DNA from: Actinomycetes bacterium
Lineage (GTDB): Bacteria; Actinomycetota; Acidimicrobiia; Acidimicrobiales; JAKAVM01
Direction: 5' to 3'
Length of the DNA stretch: 40,485 nt
Assembly (NCBI GenBank): GCA_021817065.1
Contig: JAKAWH010000013.1
Location: 1-40,485, forward strand
Position 1 is the stretch's first letter. Each line of letters starts with the position of its first letter. The notes beneath the pieces are model-generated. The model did no database searches and was not told the DNA's origin. It was given only the letters and a program-made list of their open reading frames with translations. Positions 1 through 12,265 of this stretch are shown here, piece by piece. Made by a program: the position numbers and the translations under genes.

Positions 1-771
1 TTCCGATCTATCGACGATCTGATGGCCTCGATCGCATCGGTGGTGGATGGCGGAGGACGGGTGCTTGTCACCACTTTGACCAAGAAGATGGCTGAGGATC
101 TCACCGAGTATCTCTCCGATGCGGGCATACGGGTGCGCTACCTCCACTCCGACATCGATACCATCGAGAGGATCGAGATTCTCCGGGACCTCCGGCTGGG
201 GGAGTTCGACGTATTGGTGGGGATCAACCTCCTGCGGGAAGGTCTCGACCTTCCGGAGGTATCTCTGGTAGCAATACTCGACGCCGACAAGGAAGGGTTC
301 CTGCGGAGCGAGACCTCGCTTATCCAGACCATCGGACGAGCCGCCCGGAACGTGGACGGGTCAGTGGTGATGTACGCGGACATCGTCACCGATTCGATGA
401 AGCGAGCTATCTCGGAGACCCAGCGCCGTCGCCGACTGCAGACTGCCTACAACGCCGAGCACGGAATCGACCCCCAGACGGTGCGCAAGGCGGTGAACGA
501 CATCCTGGGCAAGTTGGTGGGTCTCACCGGCAGCTCGGCGTCAAAGCGCGGCGGGGATGGGCGGCTGGGCAAGGGAGATCCTCGCGCCCGCGGATCGGGC
601 AGCGCCCTGATCGCCGGGGTTCCCCTTCCCCATGGTGAGGAACTGGAGCGGCTTATCCAGACCCTCGAAGAGGAGATGCACGAAGCGGCCGGCCAGTTGG
701 AGTTCGAGTACGCGGCGCGCTTGCGCGATGAGATCACCGAGCTGAAACGGGAGTTGCGGGCGGCGGGATAG
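1..771 (+). CDS. uvrB: UvrABC system protein B, C-terminal part (5' end outside window)
   Basis: UvrB is the damage-verifying helicase-like subunit of nucleotide excision repair. It is loaded by UvrA and recruits UvrC. The frame is open from base 1, so about 256 C-terminal residues are visible and the start is outside the window. Seen: the second helicase domain beginning with the [14 protein letters not shown] segment, the [11 protein letters not shown] segment, the [11 protein letters not shown] segment, and helicase motif VI as QTIGRAARN (about residue 108 of the visible part). It ends in a C-terminal UVR motif ([12 protein letters not shown]), the part known to contact UvrC. Family assignment is essentially certain. 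It lies just upstream of uvrA and uvrC, separated from uvrA by one opposite-strand gene. Confidence 0.97.
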   Translation, partial: FRSIDDLMASIASVVDGGGRVLVTTLTKKMAEDLTEYLSDAGIRVRYLHSDIDTIERIEILRDLRLGEFDVLVGINLLREGLDLPEVSLVAILDADKEGFLRSETSLIQTIGRAARNVDGSVVMYADIVTDSMKRAISETQRRRRLQTAYNAEHGIDPQTVRKAVNDILGKLVGLTGSSASKRGGDGRLGKGDPRARGSGSALIAGVPLPHGEELERLIQTLEEEMHEAAGQLEFEYAARLRDEITELKRELRAAG

Positions 772-815
772 GCCGCACTCGCGCACTGGCGCACCCGCGG
801 TCCGGTCGCCCGGGC

Positions 816-2033
816 TCAAGGCACGTAGACGCCCTGGAAACTGAGCATTGCCAGGCCGAGAAGTCCCACTCCAGAGGCCACCAGCACCGGGACGGCCACC
901 CGCTCCGAACGAAGCAGGGCGGCTCCGGCCATGACAAGTGGAAAAGCACTCCAGGCATAGCGGGCGTAGGAGTCGAGACTGTGGCCGGAGATGCTCACCA
1001 CCACTACAGCGGCGCTGAACACACCGTAGGAGAGCGGCAGCTTGTACAGGGCCACCGCCGCCATGGCGACCGACAGCACCACCGCCGCCAGCTCGCCGGC
1101 GACGACCAGGTCGTGGGTATGCACCACCTGGGACGCGCTGTGGACAAGTACAGCCAGGGGATCGGTCACCGAACCGTGCCGGCGCCCGTTGAGCTGGATG
1201 GTCACCGGCGCGAAGAAGTCGTGGTATGAGGCTGCCACCCACCCGAGGTACGTGACGGTCCCCGCTACCGGACCCGCCACGGCCAGCGAGCGGCGCGCTA
1301 GATCACCAGAAGGAGGGCGCGACGGCCCTAGTGCTGCGACCAGGCCTGACTCACGCAGAACCTCGACGGTAGCTGCCAGTGCCAGGAGGACCCCCAGGGG
1401 GCGGGTAAGCCCGGCCAGGTAGCCAAGTGCGGCGGCCCAGATCCACCTCTGGCGACGCAGGCAGAAAAGGCACCCCGCGCAAGCCAGGATGAACGGCGCC
1501 TCTGAATAGCCCATCGTCAGGACGTAGGCGCTTGGCACGAGGCTGAAAAGCCACGCGGCCCGAGACCCGAGAGCCTGATCTCCGAGCTCGAAGACGGTGA
1601 GGGAATAGACGACCATGGTGGCGGCCAGGCTGCACACTGCCGCGATGGCGAGAAGAACGGCACCGGTGGGCAGGCGAGTCACATCGTGGAGAAGGTGGGT
1701 GATGACAGGAAGGGCGGGGAAGAACCGAAGTGAGCTGTAACCAGCGCCCCGGTAGCCGGACTCGGCGATCAGCCGGTACCAGGCAGCATCGAATCCGAGC
1801 AGTCCGGAGTGGGCAGCCGAGGTCGCCTGGGTGCTGGATATGCGGAAGTGGGTCACTTCGTACTTGGCGATTGCCAGGGCGAGAAGGGTGCAGAAGTGGG
1901 CAACCGCCCAGGCCGGCCAGGACGCACGGAACGCCCCGGACCACGATGTGCCTCTCGCGGGGCAGCCAGAAGCTAGCTCGGTGGGCTCAGCCGAGTCGGT
2001 TCCGGCATCAACCGCCGTCGCCGCTGTATCCAT
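816..2033 (-). CDS. PIG-V-like mannosyltransferase family membrane protein
   Basis: A 405-residue polytopic membrane protein. An acidic/polar N-terminal segment of about 40 residues is followed by about 8-10 hydrophobic segments. After the first membrane segment it has FDAAWYRLIAESGYR and then RFFPALP, the luminal acidic-residue signature of GT-C glycosyltransferases of the PIG-V type, which use polyprenyl-phosphate mannose. A role in cell-envelope glycan or lipid mannosylation is inference. The frame is open up to 2132, but ATG 2033 is preferred: on the minus strand a TAGGTT hexamer (2046-2041) sits 7 nt upstream, the leaderless arrangement used repeatedly in this window. It is divergent from uvrA and convergent with uvrB. 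Confidence 0.72.
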   Translation of the reverse strand: MDTAATAVDAGTDSAEPTELASGCPARGTSWSGAFRASWPAWAVAHFCTLLALAIAKYEVTHFRISSTQATSAAHSGLLGFDAAWYRLIAESGYRGAGYSSLRFFPALPVITHLLHDVTRLPTGAVLLAIAAVCSLAATMVVYSLTVFELGDQALGSRAAWLFSLVPSAYVLTMGYSEAPFILACAGCLFCLRRQRWIWAAALGYLAGLTRPLGVLLALAATVEVLRESGLVAALGPSRPPSGDLARRSLAVAGPVAGTVTYLGWVAASYHDFFAPVTIQLNGRRHGSVTDPLAVLVHSASQVVHTHDLVVAGELAAVVLSVAMAAVALYKLPLSYGVFSAAVVVVSISGHSLDSYARYAWSAFPLVMAGAALLRSERVAVPVLVASGVGLLGLAMLSFQGVYVP

Positions 2034-2040
2034 GGCGGAC

Positions 2041-2046
2041 AACCTA
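2041..2046 (-). promoter_or_regulatory. -10 hexamer, leaderless start of mannosyltransferase
   Basis: TAGGTT on the minus strand ends 7 nt before ATG 2033, placing the expected transcription start at or next to the start codon. No convincing -35 is visible. Confidence 0.45.
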
Positions 2047-2152
2047 GCGGGAGCCGGCTCGACGCCGGCGGAACCACGGCAGGGCTCGGGTGCCTTGGAT
2101 CGGGCTCGCCGCTGCCGGAGCTGCCACAGCACTCGGGTACCCTGGAGCGGTC

Positions 2153-5178
<3,026 letters not shown>

Positions 5179-5182
<4 letters not shown>

Positions 5183-6291
5183 GTAATACTCAGCATCCGG
5201 GTGAGGGCGATCCTCGCTCCGGCCGCGACCTCCGGGTCGACGATGATCTGGTTGACGACCCTGCCTTCCACCAGGTTCTCCAACACCCAGGCAAGATGGG
5301 GGGCATCGATACGGAACATGGTGGAACAGGGGCACACCAATGGGTCCAGGGATTCGACGGTGACCGCGGGATGCTCGGCAGCCAGGCGGTTGACCAGGTG
5401 GATCTCCGTACCGACGGCGATGACGGAGCCTGGCTCGGCTGAATCGACGTAACGGATGATGAAGTCGGTCGAGCCGACCGCGTCGGAAATACTGACCACC
5501 TCCTGGCTGCATTCCGGATGGGCGACCACCAACCCGCTCGGGTGCCGGCAGCGGAAATCGGCGACGTGCTCCGGGCGGAACCGCTGGTGGACCGAGCAGT
5601 GGCCCTTCCAGAGGAGGAAGGTCGCCTCCTTGATGGTGCGATCGTCGAGCCCCCCACGCTCGTGGTTCGGATTCCAGACCGCCATGTCACCGGGTGAGTA
5701 TCCGAGCGCTAGTGCGCTATTGCGACCGAGGTGCTGATCGGGAAAAAATAGGACCTGGGAGCCGGCCGGAATCCCGCCGCCTGGGCCCAGAGCCCACTCG
5801 AGTACCGCACGGGCGTTGGAAGAGGTGCACACCGTTCCGCCATGGCGGCCGACGAACGCCTTGAGGGCCGCCGAGGAGTTCATGTAGGTCACCGGTACCA
5901 CTCTGGAGATATCGGTTACCGAGGCGATGTGCTCCCATGCCTCTTCCACCTGGTCGAGATCGGCCATGTCGGCCATCGAACAGCCGGCATTGAGGTCGGG
6001 GAGGATCACTTGCTGGCGTGGCGAGGTGAGCACGTCGGCGGACTCCGCCATGAAATGTACGCCGCAGAAAACGACGTATTCGGCCTCCTCACAGGCGGCC
6101 GCCTGGCGGGAGAGCCCGAAGGAATCACCACGGGCATCTGCCCAGGCCATCACCTCGTCGCGCTGGTAATGGTGGCCGAGGATCATCGCCCGCGGCCCGA
6201 GGAAGGCGCGCGCGGATGCGATCATGCCTGAGAGCTCCTCGGTCGACGCCGAGGTATAGCGCTCCGGGATGGGTGTCTGGAGACGGATCAT
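5179..6291 (-). CDS. nadA: quinolinate synthase
   Basis: NadA condenses iminoaspartate with dihydroxyacetone phosphate to quinolinate in de novo NAD synthesis, using a [4Fe-4S] cluster. It has 370 residues from ATG 6291, preceded on the minus strand by an AGGAGG ribosome-binding site about 9 nt upstream; a further in-frame ATG at 6327 is less likely. Seen: [10 protein letters not shown] near residue 38, [13 protein letters not shown] at 76, [10 protein letters not shown] at 100-109, HPEC at 258-261, CPCSTMF at 320-326. Cys104, Cys232 and Cys320 (or 322) match the spacing of the cluster ligands in Bacillus-type NadA. No nadB or nadC is adjacent. It is convergent with uvrA (overlapping stops) and divergent from uvrC. 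Confidence 0.96.
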
Positions 6292-6498
6292 CGGGTTGGC
6301 CTCCTGCCGGGAGGGGGTTTCGAACATCGGCCGGCGGGGACAGCCTGGTCGCCCATCCGCGGGGTTGTCGGCCTCGAAACCTGTGTATGTCAGCCGGAAA
6401 CCAGGCCGGCTATTCGCCGAGCTTACCGCGATGGGCAGGGGGGTGGCAGAGCCCCCACCTCTTCCCGGCTCCGCCCCAGGTAGTGGCAGGCTGGACAG

Positions 6499-8319
6499 GT
6501 GGACCGACCCCCACCGTCGACTATTCCCGACGCCCCCGGCTCCTACCAGTTCCGGGACAGGACCGGGACGATCATCTACGTGGGAAAGGCCCGATCGCTG
6601 CGCAGCCGGCTGTCCAGCTACTTTGCCGATGCCCGCACACTTTCACCCAAGACCGCGCAGATGATGGGGGAGGCCGCATCGGTTGAATGGATCCAGGTAG
6701 GTACCGATCCGGACGCGGTGATGTTGGAGTACAGCCTGATCAAGGAGCACCGGCCCCGGTACAACGTGCAACTCCGTGACGACAAGAGCTATCCGTACCT
6801 GGCGATCACCACCTCAGAGGAATGGCCCCGTCCGATGGTGGTACGGGGCGCCCGGAAGAAGGGCATCCGCTACTTCGGTCCCTACGCCAACGCCGGAGCT
6901 ATCCGGGACACCCTCGATCTCCTGGTCCGTTCGCTTCCGTTGCGCACCTGCTCGGAAGGCAAGTTCCGGCGCCACCTGAAACTGCAAAAACCCTGCCTGC
7001 TGTATCACATCGACCGGTGCTCCGGGCCGTGTATCGGGGCCGTGGACCAAGGAGACTACCGCCGGATGGTGGACGAGATGTGCTCGTTCCTGGAGGGCGA
7101 ATCCGGCACGCTGGTGAGCACGTTGACCGCCGAGATGAAGGAGGCGGCCGGGTCGCTGGAGTTCGAAAAAGCGGCGAGACTGCGCGATCGCCTCGCTGCT
7201 GCCACCGCCGCCGGCGAGCGCCAGCAGATGGTGACCACCTCGGCCGAGAGTTTCGATGTGTTCGGGATCGCCGAGGACGAGCTGGAGGCGTCGGTGCAGA
7301 TGTTCCGGGTCCGCAAAGGACACGTCGTAGGACGATGGGGTGCCGTACTGGACAGGGTGGACGGGACCGACTCCGGGGCGGTGGTAGGTCATGCCTTGTC
7401 GGTCGCCTATTCCGAGGAGCATCGTGACGTACCACCGGAGGTCCTGGTGCCGGATCTCCCTGCTGATGGGGAGGTCTACGAGTCGTGGCTATCGACGAGG
7501 CGGGGCGGGCGGGTGACCCTCCGGGTGCCCCACCGAGGCGAGAAAAGATCGCTTCAAGAGACGGTTGCCCTCAATGCCCGCGACGAGCTGGTGCGGACCA
7601 AGCTGAAGCGGGGTCTCGACCACGCGAGCCGCACCGATGCCCTTGCGGGTCTGCGTGAGGCCCTCGCGTTGAACCGGGCTCCGTTGCGGATCGAGTGCTA
7701 CGACATGAGCCATCTCCAGGGCAGCGACTACGTGGGATCGATGGTGGTGATGGAGGACGGCGTCCCGGTCAAGAAGGAGTACCGGCGCTTCCGGGTCCGG
7801 TCGGTTCTCGGCAATGACGACTACGCAGCCATGCGGGAGGTGCTTGCCCGGCGCCTGGCACGGAGGGACGACCCGAGGTTCTCCCGTCTGCCGGACCTTC
7901 TGGTGGTGGACGGCGGCAAGGGCCAGCTCGGGGTGGCCGTGTCGGTGCTCGACGAACTGGGCCTCACCGAGGAGGTCCCGGTGGCCGCTCTGGCCAAGAG
8001 GTACGAGGAGGTATTCCTCCCCGGCCGGGCCGCGCCGGTCGAGCTGGCCCGGGGATCGGGGGCGCTTCACCTCCTTCAGCGGGTGCGCGACGAGGCCCAT
8101 CGATTTGCGGTCTCCTATCACCGGACCCTGCGCGGCAAGCGAATGGTGGCCGGTGCTCTGGACGGGGTGCCGGGGCTGGGGGAGGTTCGCCGGCATCGCC
8201 TGGTCGAGGAGCTGGGGGGGATGGGGGGAGTGGCAGCGGCTTCCCGGGAGGACCTGGCGCGCCTGAGCTGGCTTCCCCCGCGGGTTGCCGAGGCGGTCTA
8301 TGCCGCTTTGCACGGCTGA
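6499..8319 (+). CDS. uvrC: UvrABC system protein C
   Basis: UvrC makes both incisions in nucleotide excision repair. 606 residues from GTG 6499. Seen in order: N-terminal GIY-YIG nuclease (GSYQF and IIYVGKA, about 14-32) for the 3' cut; the Cys-rich segment PCLLYHIDRCSGPC; a UVR motif (EFEKAARLRDRL, about 221-232) that pairs with UvrB; an RNase-H-like endonuclease with Asp402 in ECYDMSH and Asp471 in VVDGGKGQLG for the 5' cut; and helix-hairpin-helix repeats at the C-terminus (GALDGVPGLGEVRRHRL). Length is typical of the family. The start gives a short conventional N-terminus before the GIY domain. The 207 bp between nadA and uvrC must hold divergent promoters, but I see no clear hexamer pair. 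Confidence 0.97.
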   Translation: MDRPPPSTIPDAPGSYQFRDRTGTIIYVGKARSLRSRLSSYFADARTLSPKTAQMMGEAASVEWIQVGTDPDAVMLEYSLIKEHRPRYNVQLRDDKSYPYLAITTSEEWPRPMVVRGARKKGIRYFGPYANAGAIRDTLDLLVRSLPLRTCSEGKFRRHLKLQKPCLLYHIDRCSGPCIGAVDQGDYRRMVDEMCSFLEGESGTLVSTLTAEMKEAAGSLEFEKAARLRDRLAAATAAGERQQMVTTSAESFDVFGIAEDELEASVQMFRVRKGHVVGRWGAVLDRVDGTDSGAVVGHALSVAYSEEHRDVPPEVLVPDLPADGEVYESWLSTRRGGRVTLRVPHRGEKRSLQETVALNARDELVRTKLKRGLDHASRTDALAGLREALALNRAPLRIECYDMSHLQGSDYVGSMVVMEDGVPVKKEYRRFRVRSVLGNDDYAAMREVLARRLARRDDPRFSRLPDLLVVDGGKGQLGVAVSVLDELGLTEEVPVAALAKRYEEVFLPGRAAPVELARGSGALHLLQRVRDEAHRFAVSYHRTLRGKRMVAGALDGVPGLGEVRRHRLVEELGGMGGVAAASREDLARLSWLPPRVAEAVYAALHG

Positions 8320-8363
8320 GTTGACGCGCATAGTGGTCCGCGGGGCCGGAGCGCCGAGCTGAA

Positions 8364-8369
8364 TAGACT
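8364..8369 (+). promoter_or_regulatory. -10 hexamer, leaderless start of parA-like gene
   Basis: TAGACT ends 6 nt before GTG 8376, which would put the transcript start on the start codon. A TTGACG at 8321 is 37 nt upstream, too far to be its -35. Confidence 0.5.
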
Positions 8370-8375
8370 CCGGGG

Positions 8376-9173
8376 GTGGCACGTGTGCTGGCAGTGGCCA
8401 ACCAAAAGGGCGGTGTGGCGAAGACCACCTCGGTGCACTCCCTGGGCGTTGCCCTGGCCGAGAAGGGCCGGACGGTACTTCTGGTCGACCTGGATCCCCA
8501 AGCTTGCCTGACCTACTCGGTCGGGATCGAGCCCTCCTCCCTCGACACATCGCTACACGATGTGTTTGTGCGGGGAGCCAAGGTGGACGATGTCCGCTGG
8601 AACGTCGACGGGGTGGGGGGCAACGGCGGTTCGGGTGCGATGGACATCGTGCCCTCCACCATCGACCTGGCCGGCTCGGAGGTCCACCTACTCGGCAAGA
8701 CCGGTCGCGAGCACATGCTCAAGCGCGCACTGGCGGGAGTCGAGGACGAGTACGACTACATCATGATCGACTGCCCGCCCAGCTTGGGCGTGCTGACCAT
8801 TAACGGCCTCACTGCAGCCGAGGAAGTACTCATTCCCTTGCAGTGTGAGGCGTTGAGCCATCGTGGCGTGGGACAGCTCCTTGAGACCATCGAGGACGTC
8901 CGCCAGTTCGCCAATGCTCAACTCAAGGTTCGGGGGGTCATTGCTACCATGTACGACGAGCGCCTCCGGCACGCGCGGGAAGTGATTGCGGAAGTGCGAG
9001 AGCGATACGGGCTCGAAGTGCTCGACCCTCCCGTGCGCAAGTCGGTGCGGTTCGCCGAGGCGCCTGCACGCTCGCGCAGCATCCTCCAGCACGCGTCGAC
9101 TTCGCCGGGAGCTGCCGCCTACCGTCAGCTTGCCGAGGTGATCGATGCCGACCGGCGGCCCGTCGATGGGTGA
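8376..9173 (+). CDS. ParA/Soj-family ATPase (orphan)
   Basis: 265 residues. Deviant Walker A KGGVAKTT at residues 11-18 with the signature lysine Lys11, Walker A-prime VDLDPQ at about 38-43, Walker B-like MIDCPPSLG. ParA ATPases move or position DNA or protein cargo through ATP-dependent dimerisation on the nucleoid. The N-terminus goes straight into the ATPase fold without a DNA-binding extension, as in chromosomal Soj-type proteins. No ParB-like gene or parS-like site is visible nearby, so the cargo cannot be named. The next gene (zinc-ribbon protein) overlaps its 3' end, suggesting co-translation. Start is GTG 8376, supported by the leaderless hexamer. Confidence 0.9.
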   Translation: MARVLAVANQKGGVAKTTSVHSLGVALAEKGRTVLLVDLDPQACLTYSVGIEPSSLDTSLHDVFVRGAKVDDVRWNVDGVGGNGGSGAMDIVPSTIDLAGSEVHLLGKTGREHMLKRALAGVEDEYDYIMIDCPPSLGVLTINGLTAAEEVLIPLQCEALSHRGVGQLLETIEDVRQFANAQLKVRGVIATMYDERLRHAREVIAEVRERYGLEVLDPPVRKSVRFAEAPARSRSILQHASTSPGAAAYRQLAEVIDADRRPVDG

Positions 9174-9528
9174 GGGGGGACGCACCGGCAGGACGCCGCA
9201 GCGGGATCCCCTGGGCCGGAATGCCCTTTTTCAGCAGGGAAATATCCCGGCGGGAGGGGGAGGGGATGGCCGGCGCGCACTCTATTCCGGCGAGCAGCCG
9301 GGGGGACGGGACGGGGAAGGCCGGCGCAAGGGATGGAGCAGCTTCCTGCGAGACCCAGTAGTGCTGGAGTGTTCGCGATGCCAGGCGGTGAGCGAGGTCG
9401 AGCTTGTTGACTTCGCGCTTCTCCACCTCCCGGCCTTTCTGTGGCACCCGGGTAAGGGTTTCACCCACCTGCTCACCTGCCCGGCGTGCCGGCGGCGATG
9501 CTGGATGAGCGTGAGCCGGTCCCGATAG
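9166..9528 (+). CDS. small zinc-ribbon protein
   Basis: 120 residues from ATG 9166, which overlaps the parA-like stop; an ATG at 9145 is also in frame. The first about 55 residues are Gly/Arg/Pro-rich and probably disordered. The C-terminal 55 residues hold ECSRCQ and, about 33 residues later, TCPACRRRC, a treble-clef or zinc-ribbon-like pair of CxxC knuckles around a hydrophobic strand-helix region. I do not recognise a named family. Short zinc-ribbon proteins following ParA-type genes occur in actinobacteria, so a functional link with the upstream ATPase is plausible but inferred. Base composition matches the chromosome. Confidence 0.6.
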   Translation: MGEGGRTGRTPQRDPLGRNALFQQGNIPAGGGGDGRRALYSGEQPGGRDGEGRRKGWSSFLRDPVVLECSRCQAVSEVELVDFALLHLPAFLWHPGKGFTHLLTCPACRRRCWMSVSRSR

Positions 9529-9569
9529 GGCCGGATACGGTTTGGCGCGGGACGGTTGAAAGGCCCCAC

Positions 9570-9575
9570 TAGCCT
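9570..9575 (+). promoter_or_regulatory. -10 hexamer, leaderless start of DMT protein
   Basis: TAGCCT ends 7 nt before ATG 9583, which favours that ATG over the upstream in-frame TTG 9556. Confidence 0.45.
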
Positions 9576-9582
9576 GGAACCT

Positions 9583-10545
9583 ATGGCAATCGTCTTCGCT
9601 CTGTGCGCGGCGCTCGCCAATGCGCTCACCTCGATCTTCCAACGCCTCGCAGCGCGCGATGCTCCGGTGGAGGACTCCTTCCACCTTCGGCTGATGACCT
9701 ATCTGGTACGTCGGCCGGTCTGGTTGGCCGGCATGGCGACTCTCATTGCGGGTTTTGTGCTGCAGGCAATTGCCCTGCGATATGGCCGTCTTGCGACCGT
9801 GCAACCCCTCCTTGCCACGGAAATCGTATTTACCTTGTTGGTGATGTGGGCGTGGTTCCGTGTCCCTCTCGGGGCCGCCGAGTGGTGCAGTGGTATCGCA
9901 ATTGCTACCGGCTTGGGGGTGTTCCTAGGGGTGGCCCAGCCCGCAGGTGCGAACGTCATCCCGGGTGCTGACACCTGGGTTCCCGCCTCCATCGCCGGGG
10001 TGCTTGCTGTTGCGGTGACTGCAGCGTTCGGCCTCCTTGCCATTCACGGGACCGCCACCAAGGCCGTCCTGTTCGGGTCGTCCGCTGCGGTTGCCTTTGC
10101 CTTTGCCGCCGCGGTGATGAAGGAGTCGGCGACCGTGCTCACCCGATCGGGATGGCCCCACCTGTTCCAGACCTGGTTGCCCTATTCGATGGCAGGGGTG
10201 GGGATGGCCGGGCTGTTCCTGGCACAGAACTCGTTTCACGCCGGCCCGCTCAGCGCGTCGCAATCCGCTCTAATCATCGTTGACCCGCTCGCGTCCATCC
10301 TGATCGGGGTGAGCGTATTTCACGAGAAGATCCAAGCCGCAGGCTGGCAGGTGTCCACCGAGGCTCTGGCTCTGTCGGTGATGGTGATCGGGGTGATCTT
10401 CCTGTCCCGTTCCGATGTGCTGACGCGCCGGCATACCGACCCGATGGGGGAGGCACCCGACCACGGGCATCTCCTCCACGCCGGTCATCGGGCTCCGCGG
10501 GGCCCCCTTCCGCCCAGTGCTCACCCGGAAGCGAGCCCCTTATGA
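9583..10545 (+). CDS. DMT-superfamily (EamA/NIPA-like) membrane transporter
   Basis: 320 residues from ATG 9583, with about nine to ten hydrophobic segments arranged as two repeats, as in drug/metabolite transporters. The first helix contains FALCAALANALTSIFQR, and the second half has SALIIVDPLASILIGVSVFHE, the typical end of an EamA/NIPA-like repeat. The C-terminal about 35 residues are His/Pro-rich and cytosolic in prediction. The substrate cannot be told from sequence. Its stop overlaps the rapZ start (ATGA at 10542), so it heads the rapZ-yvcK-gap operon in this genome. That position is not usual for the conserved block and suggests insertion between uvrC and rapZ. Confidence 0.75.
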   Translation: MAIVFALCAALANALTSIFQRLAARDAPVEDSFHLRLMTYLVRRPVWLAGMATLIAGFVLQAIALRYGRLATVQPLLATEIVFTLLVMWAWFRVPLGAAEWCSGIAIATGLGVFLGVAQPAGANVIPGADTWVPASIAGVLAVAVTAAFGLLAIHGTATKAVLFGSSAAVAFAFAAAVMKESATVLTRSGWPHLFQTWLPYSMAGVGMAGLFLAQNSFHAGPLSASQSALIIVDPLASILIGVSVFHEKIQAAGWQVSTEALALSVMVIGVIFLSRSDVLTRRHTDPMGEAPDHGHLLHAGHRAPRGPLPPSAHPEASPL

Positions 10546-11399
10546 GCGAGTTCCTGGTGATCGCAGGTATGTCGGGTGCGGGGCGATCCACCGCGGCAGA
10601 CACATTCGAAGACTTGGGTTGGTTCGTGATCGACAACATGCCGCCCGCTCTCTTGACGAAGGTGGCAGAGCTGGTGGGAGTGCGGGGTTCCGAGGCGGAA
10701 CGGGTTGCTCTGGTCGTCGGCCGTGCTGGTGGCGAGCGATTCGAGGACGAGCTATTCCCCGCCGTCGACGAGCTCAAGAACCGGCGCAATCGGGTCACCA
10801 CCCTTTTCCTCGATGCATCGGAAGAGGCATTGGTGCGAAGGTTCGAGGGAACACGGCGCCGGCACCCTTTTCCCGGAGAGAGCGTGGTGGAGGCGATAGA
10901 AGCCGAGCGGCGGGAGATGCGCCCGATCCGTGATTCGGCCGACCTTGTAGTCGACACCAGCGACCTGAATGTGCACGAGCTGAGGGCCCGCCTGATCGAC
11001 ATCTTCGAAAAGGAGCGCGCCGGCGTCGCTCTACAGATCCAGGTTATGTCCTTCGGTTTCAAGCACGGGATCCCTCTCGACGCCGACATGGTGCTCGACG
11101 TTCGCTTCTTGCCGAATCCGCACTGGCAGGAGGAATTGCGGATCTTGACCGGTATGGACGGGCCGGTGCGCGATTACGTCATGGTTCAGCCCGAGGCGCG
11201 GGTATTTCTCAAGCGGATGGATAGCCTCCTGGAATTCCTCATTCCACAGTACGAGAGGGAGGGGAAGTCCTACCTCACAATCGCAATAGGATGTACAGGA
11301 GGTCAGCACCGTTCGGTGGTTCTGGCCGAAGAGCTGGCCGGGGTGGTGACCGGTCTCGGGCACGAGCCTGTGGTTCACCATCGCGACATAGATCGATGA
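10542..11399 (+). CDS. rapZ: RapZ-family nucleotide-binding protein (YvcJ)
   Basis: 285 residues. P-loop GMSGAGRST near residue 9, in which the usual Lys is Arg, as is common in actinobacterial members; the WFVIDNMPPALL segment; DTSDLNVHELR; SFGFKHGIPLDADMVLDVRFLPNPHW; and the C-terminal IGCTGGQHRSVVLAEEL motif. RapZ-type proteins bind nucleotides and, in enterobacteria, steer the GlmY/GlmZ RNAs controlling GlmS; in Gram-positives the role is less clear but is tied to cell-wall precursor supply, together with the neighbouring yvcK. Start ATG overlaps the DMT stop, and its own stop overlaps the yvcK ATG. Assignment is secure; the RNA-binding role is not shown for this group. Confidence 0.95.
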   Translation: MSEFLVIAGMSGAGRSTAADTFEDLGWFVIDNMPPALLTKVAELVGVRGSEAERVALVVGRAGGERFEDELFPAVDELKNRRNRVTTLFLDASEEALVRRFEGTRRRHPFPGESVVEAIEAERREMRPIRDSADLVVDTSDLNVHELRARLIDIFEKERAGVALQIQVMSFGFKHGIPLDADMVLDVRFLPNPHWQEELRILTGMDGPVRDYVMVQPEARVFLKRMDSLLEFLIPQYEREGKSYLTIAIGCTGGQHRSVVLAEELAGVVTGLGHEPVVHHRDIDR

Positions 11400-12265
11400 A
11401 CGAAGGATCGGGCGGCACCGGTCCTAGAGTGGTTGCCCTGGGTGGCGGTCACGGATTGGCGGCGTCGCTGCGGGCGGCTCGTCGCTATGCCCGCCAGGTC
11501 ACAGCGGTGGTGTCTACTGCCGACGACGGGGGCTCTTCGGGCGTCCTCCGGCGGTCTTTGGGTGCGGTGCCTCCCGGCGACCTCCGCAAGTGCCTGGTGG
11601 CGCTGAGTGATCCGTCTTCGTTGTGGGCGCGAGCATTCGAGTATCGGTTCGCCGATGGGCACGCCCTGGGTAACCTGATAATCGCCGGGCTCGCCGAGGT
11701 GGGTGGGGACCTCCAGGTTGCTCTGGACGAGGCTGCGAGCCTGCTGGCGGCAGGCGGTCGAGTGCTGGCGGCCACCACAGAGCCTGTGGTGCTCCGAGCG
11801 AGCTCGGAGGAACGTCTAGTCGAGGGCCAAGCGGCAGTGAGCCGGATCGGTGGGATAACCCGGATCAGCCTGAGTCCGGTCGGCGCTGTGGTCCCCGAGG
11901 CGGTGACCGCAGCACTTGAGGAGTCAGACCAGATCGTCCTCGGCCCCGGGTCGCTATTTACCAGCGTGTTGGCAGTGGCGGTCCTCGCTCCGATTGCGGC
12001 AGCCCTCAAAAGGGCCGCGGGCCGCCTTGTGTATGTCTGCAACCTGCGACCCCAGATTCCCGAGACCGAGGGATACGACGTGGCGGCCCATGTGCGTGCG
12101 CTCCACGGCCATGGCATCGAGCCGGAGGCCGTTCTCTGCGACACCTCTCGGATGTCCCGGGGAAGCCCCACGGGGATCCAGGTGATCGAAGCGGAGCTGA
12201 CCTCCAATGAGGGAGATGGGCATGATCCGGCTCTACTGGCCGAGGCGCTCTCCCGGCTCTACTGA
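11396..12265 (+). CDS. yvcK: YvcK/CofD-like gluconeogenesis and cell-shape factor
   Basis: 289 residues from ATG 11396 (ATGA overlap with the rapZ stop). An open extension back to 11291 runs antisense-free through rapZ but in the wrong frame for a conserved product, and is rejected. Seen: ALGGGHGLAASLRA at the N-terminus, STADDGGSSGVLRR, PPGDLRKCLVALSD, GHALGNLIIAGL, and LGPGSLFTSVLAVAV. YvcK-like proteins bind UDP-sugars and are needed for normal morphology on gluconeogenic carbon; they are structurally related to CofD. In most actinobacteria whiA follows; here the next gene is gap after 214 bp of non-coding sequence. Confidence 0.94.
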   Translation: MNEGSGGTGPRVVALGGGHGLAASLRAARRYARQVTAVVSTADDGGSSGVLRRSLGAVPPGDLRKCLVALSDPSSLWARAFEYRFADGHALGNLIIAGLAEVGGDLQVALDEAASLLAAGGRVLAATTEPVVLRASSEERLVEGQAAVSRIGGITRISLSPVGAVVPEAVTAALEESDQIVLGPGSLFTSVLAVAVLAPIAAALKRAAGRLVYVCNLRPQIPETEGYDVAAHVRALHGHGIEPEAVLCDTSRMSRGSPTGIQVIEAELTSNEGDGHDPALLAEALSRLY

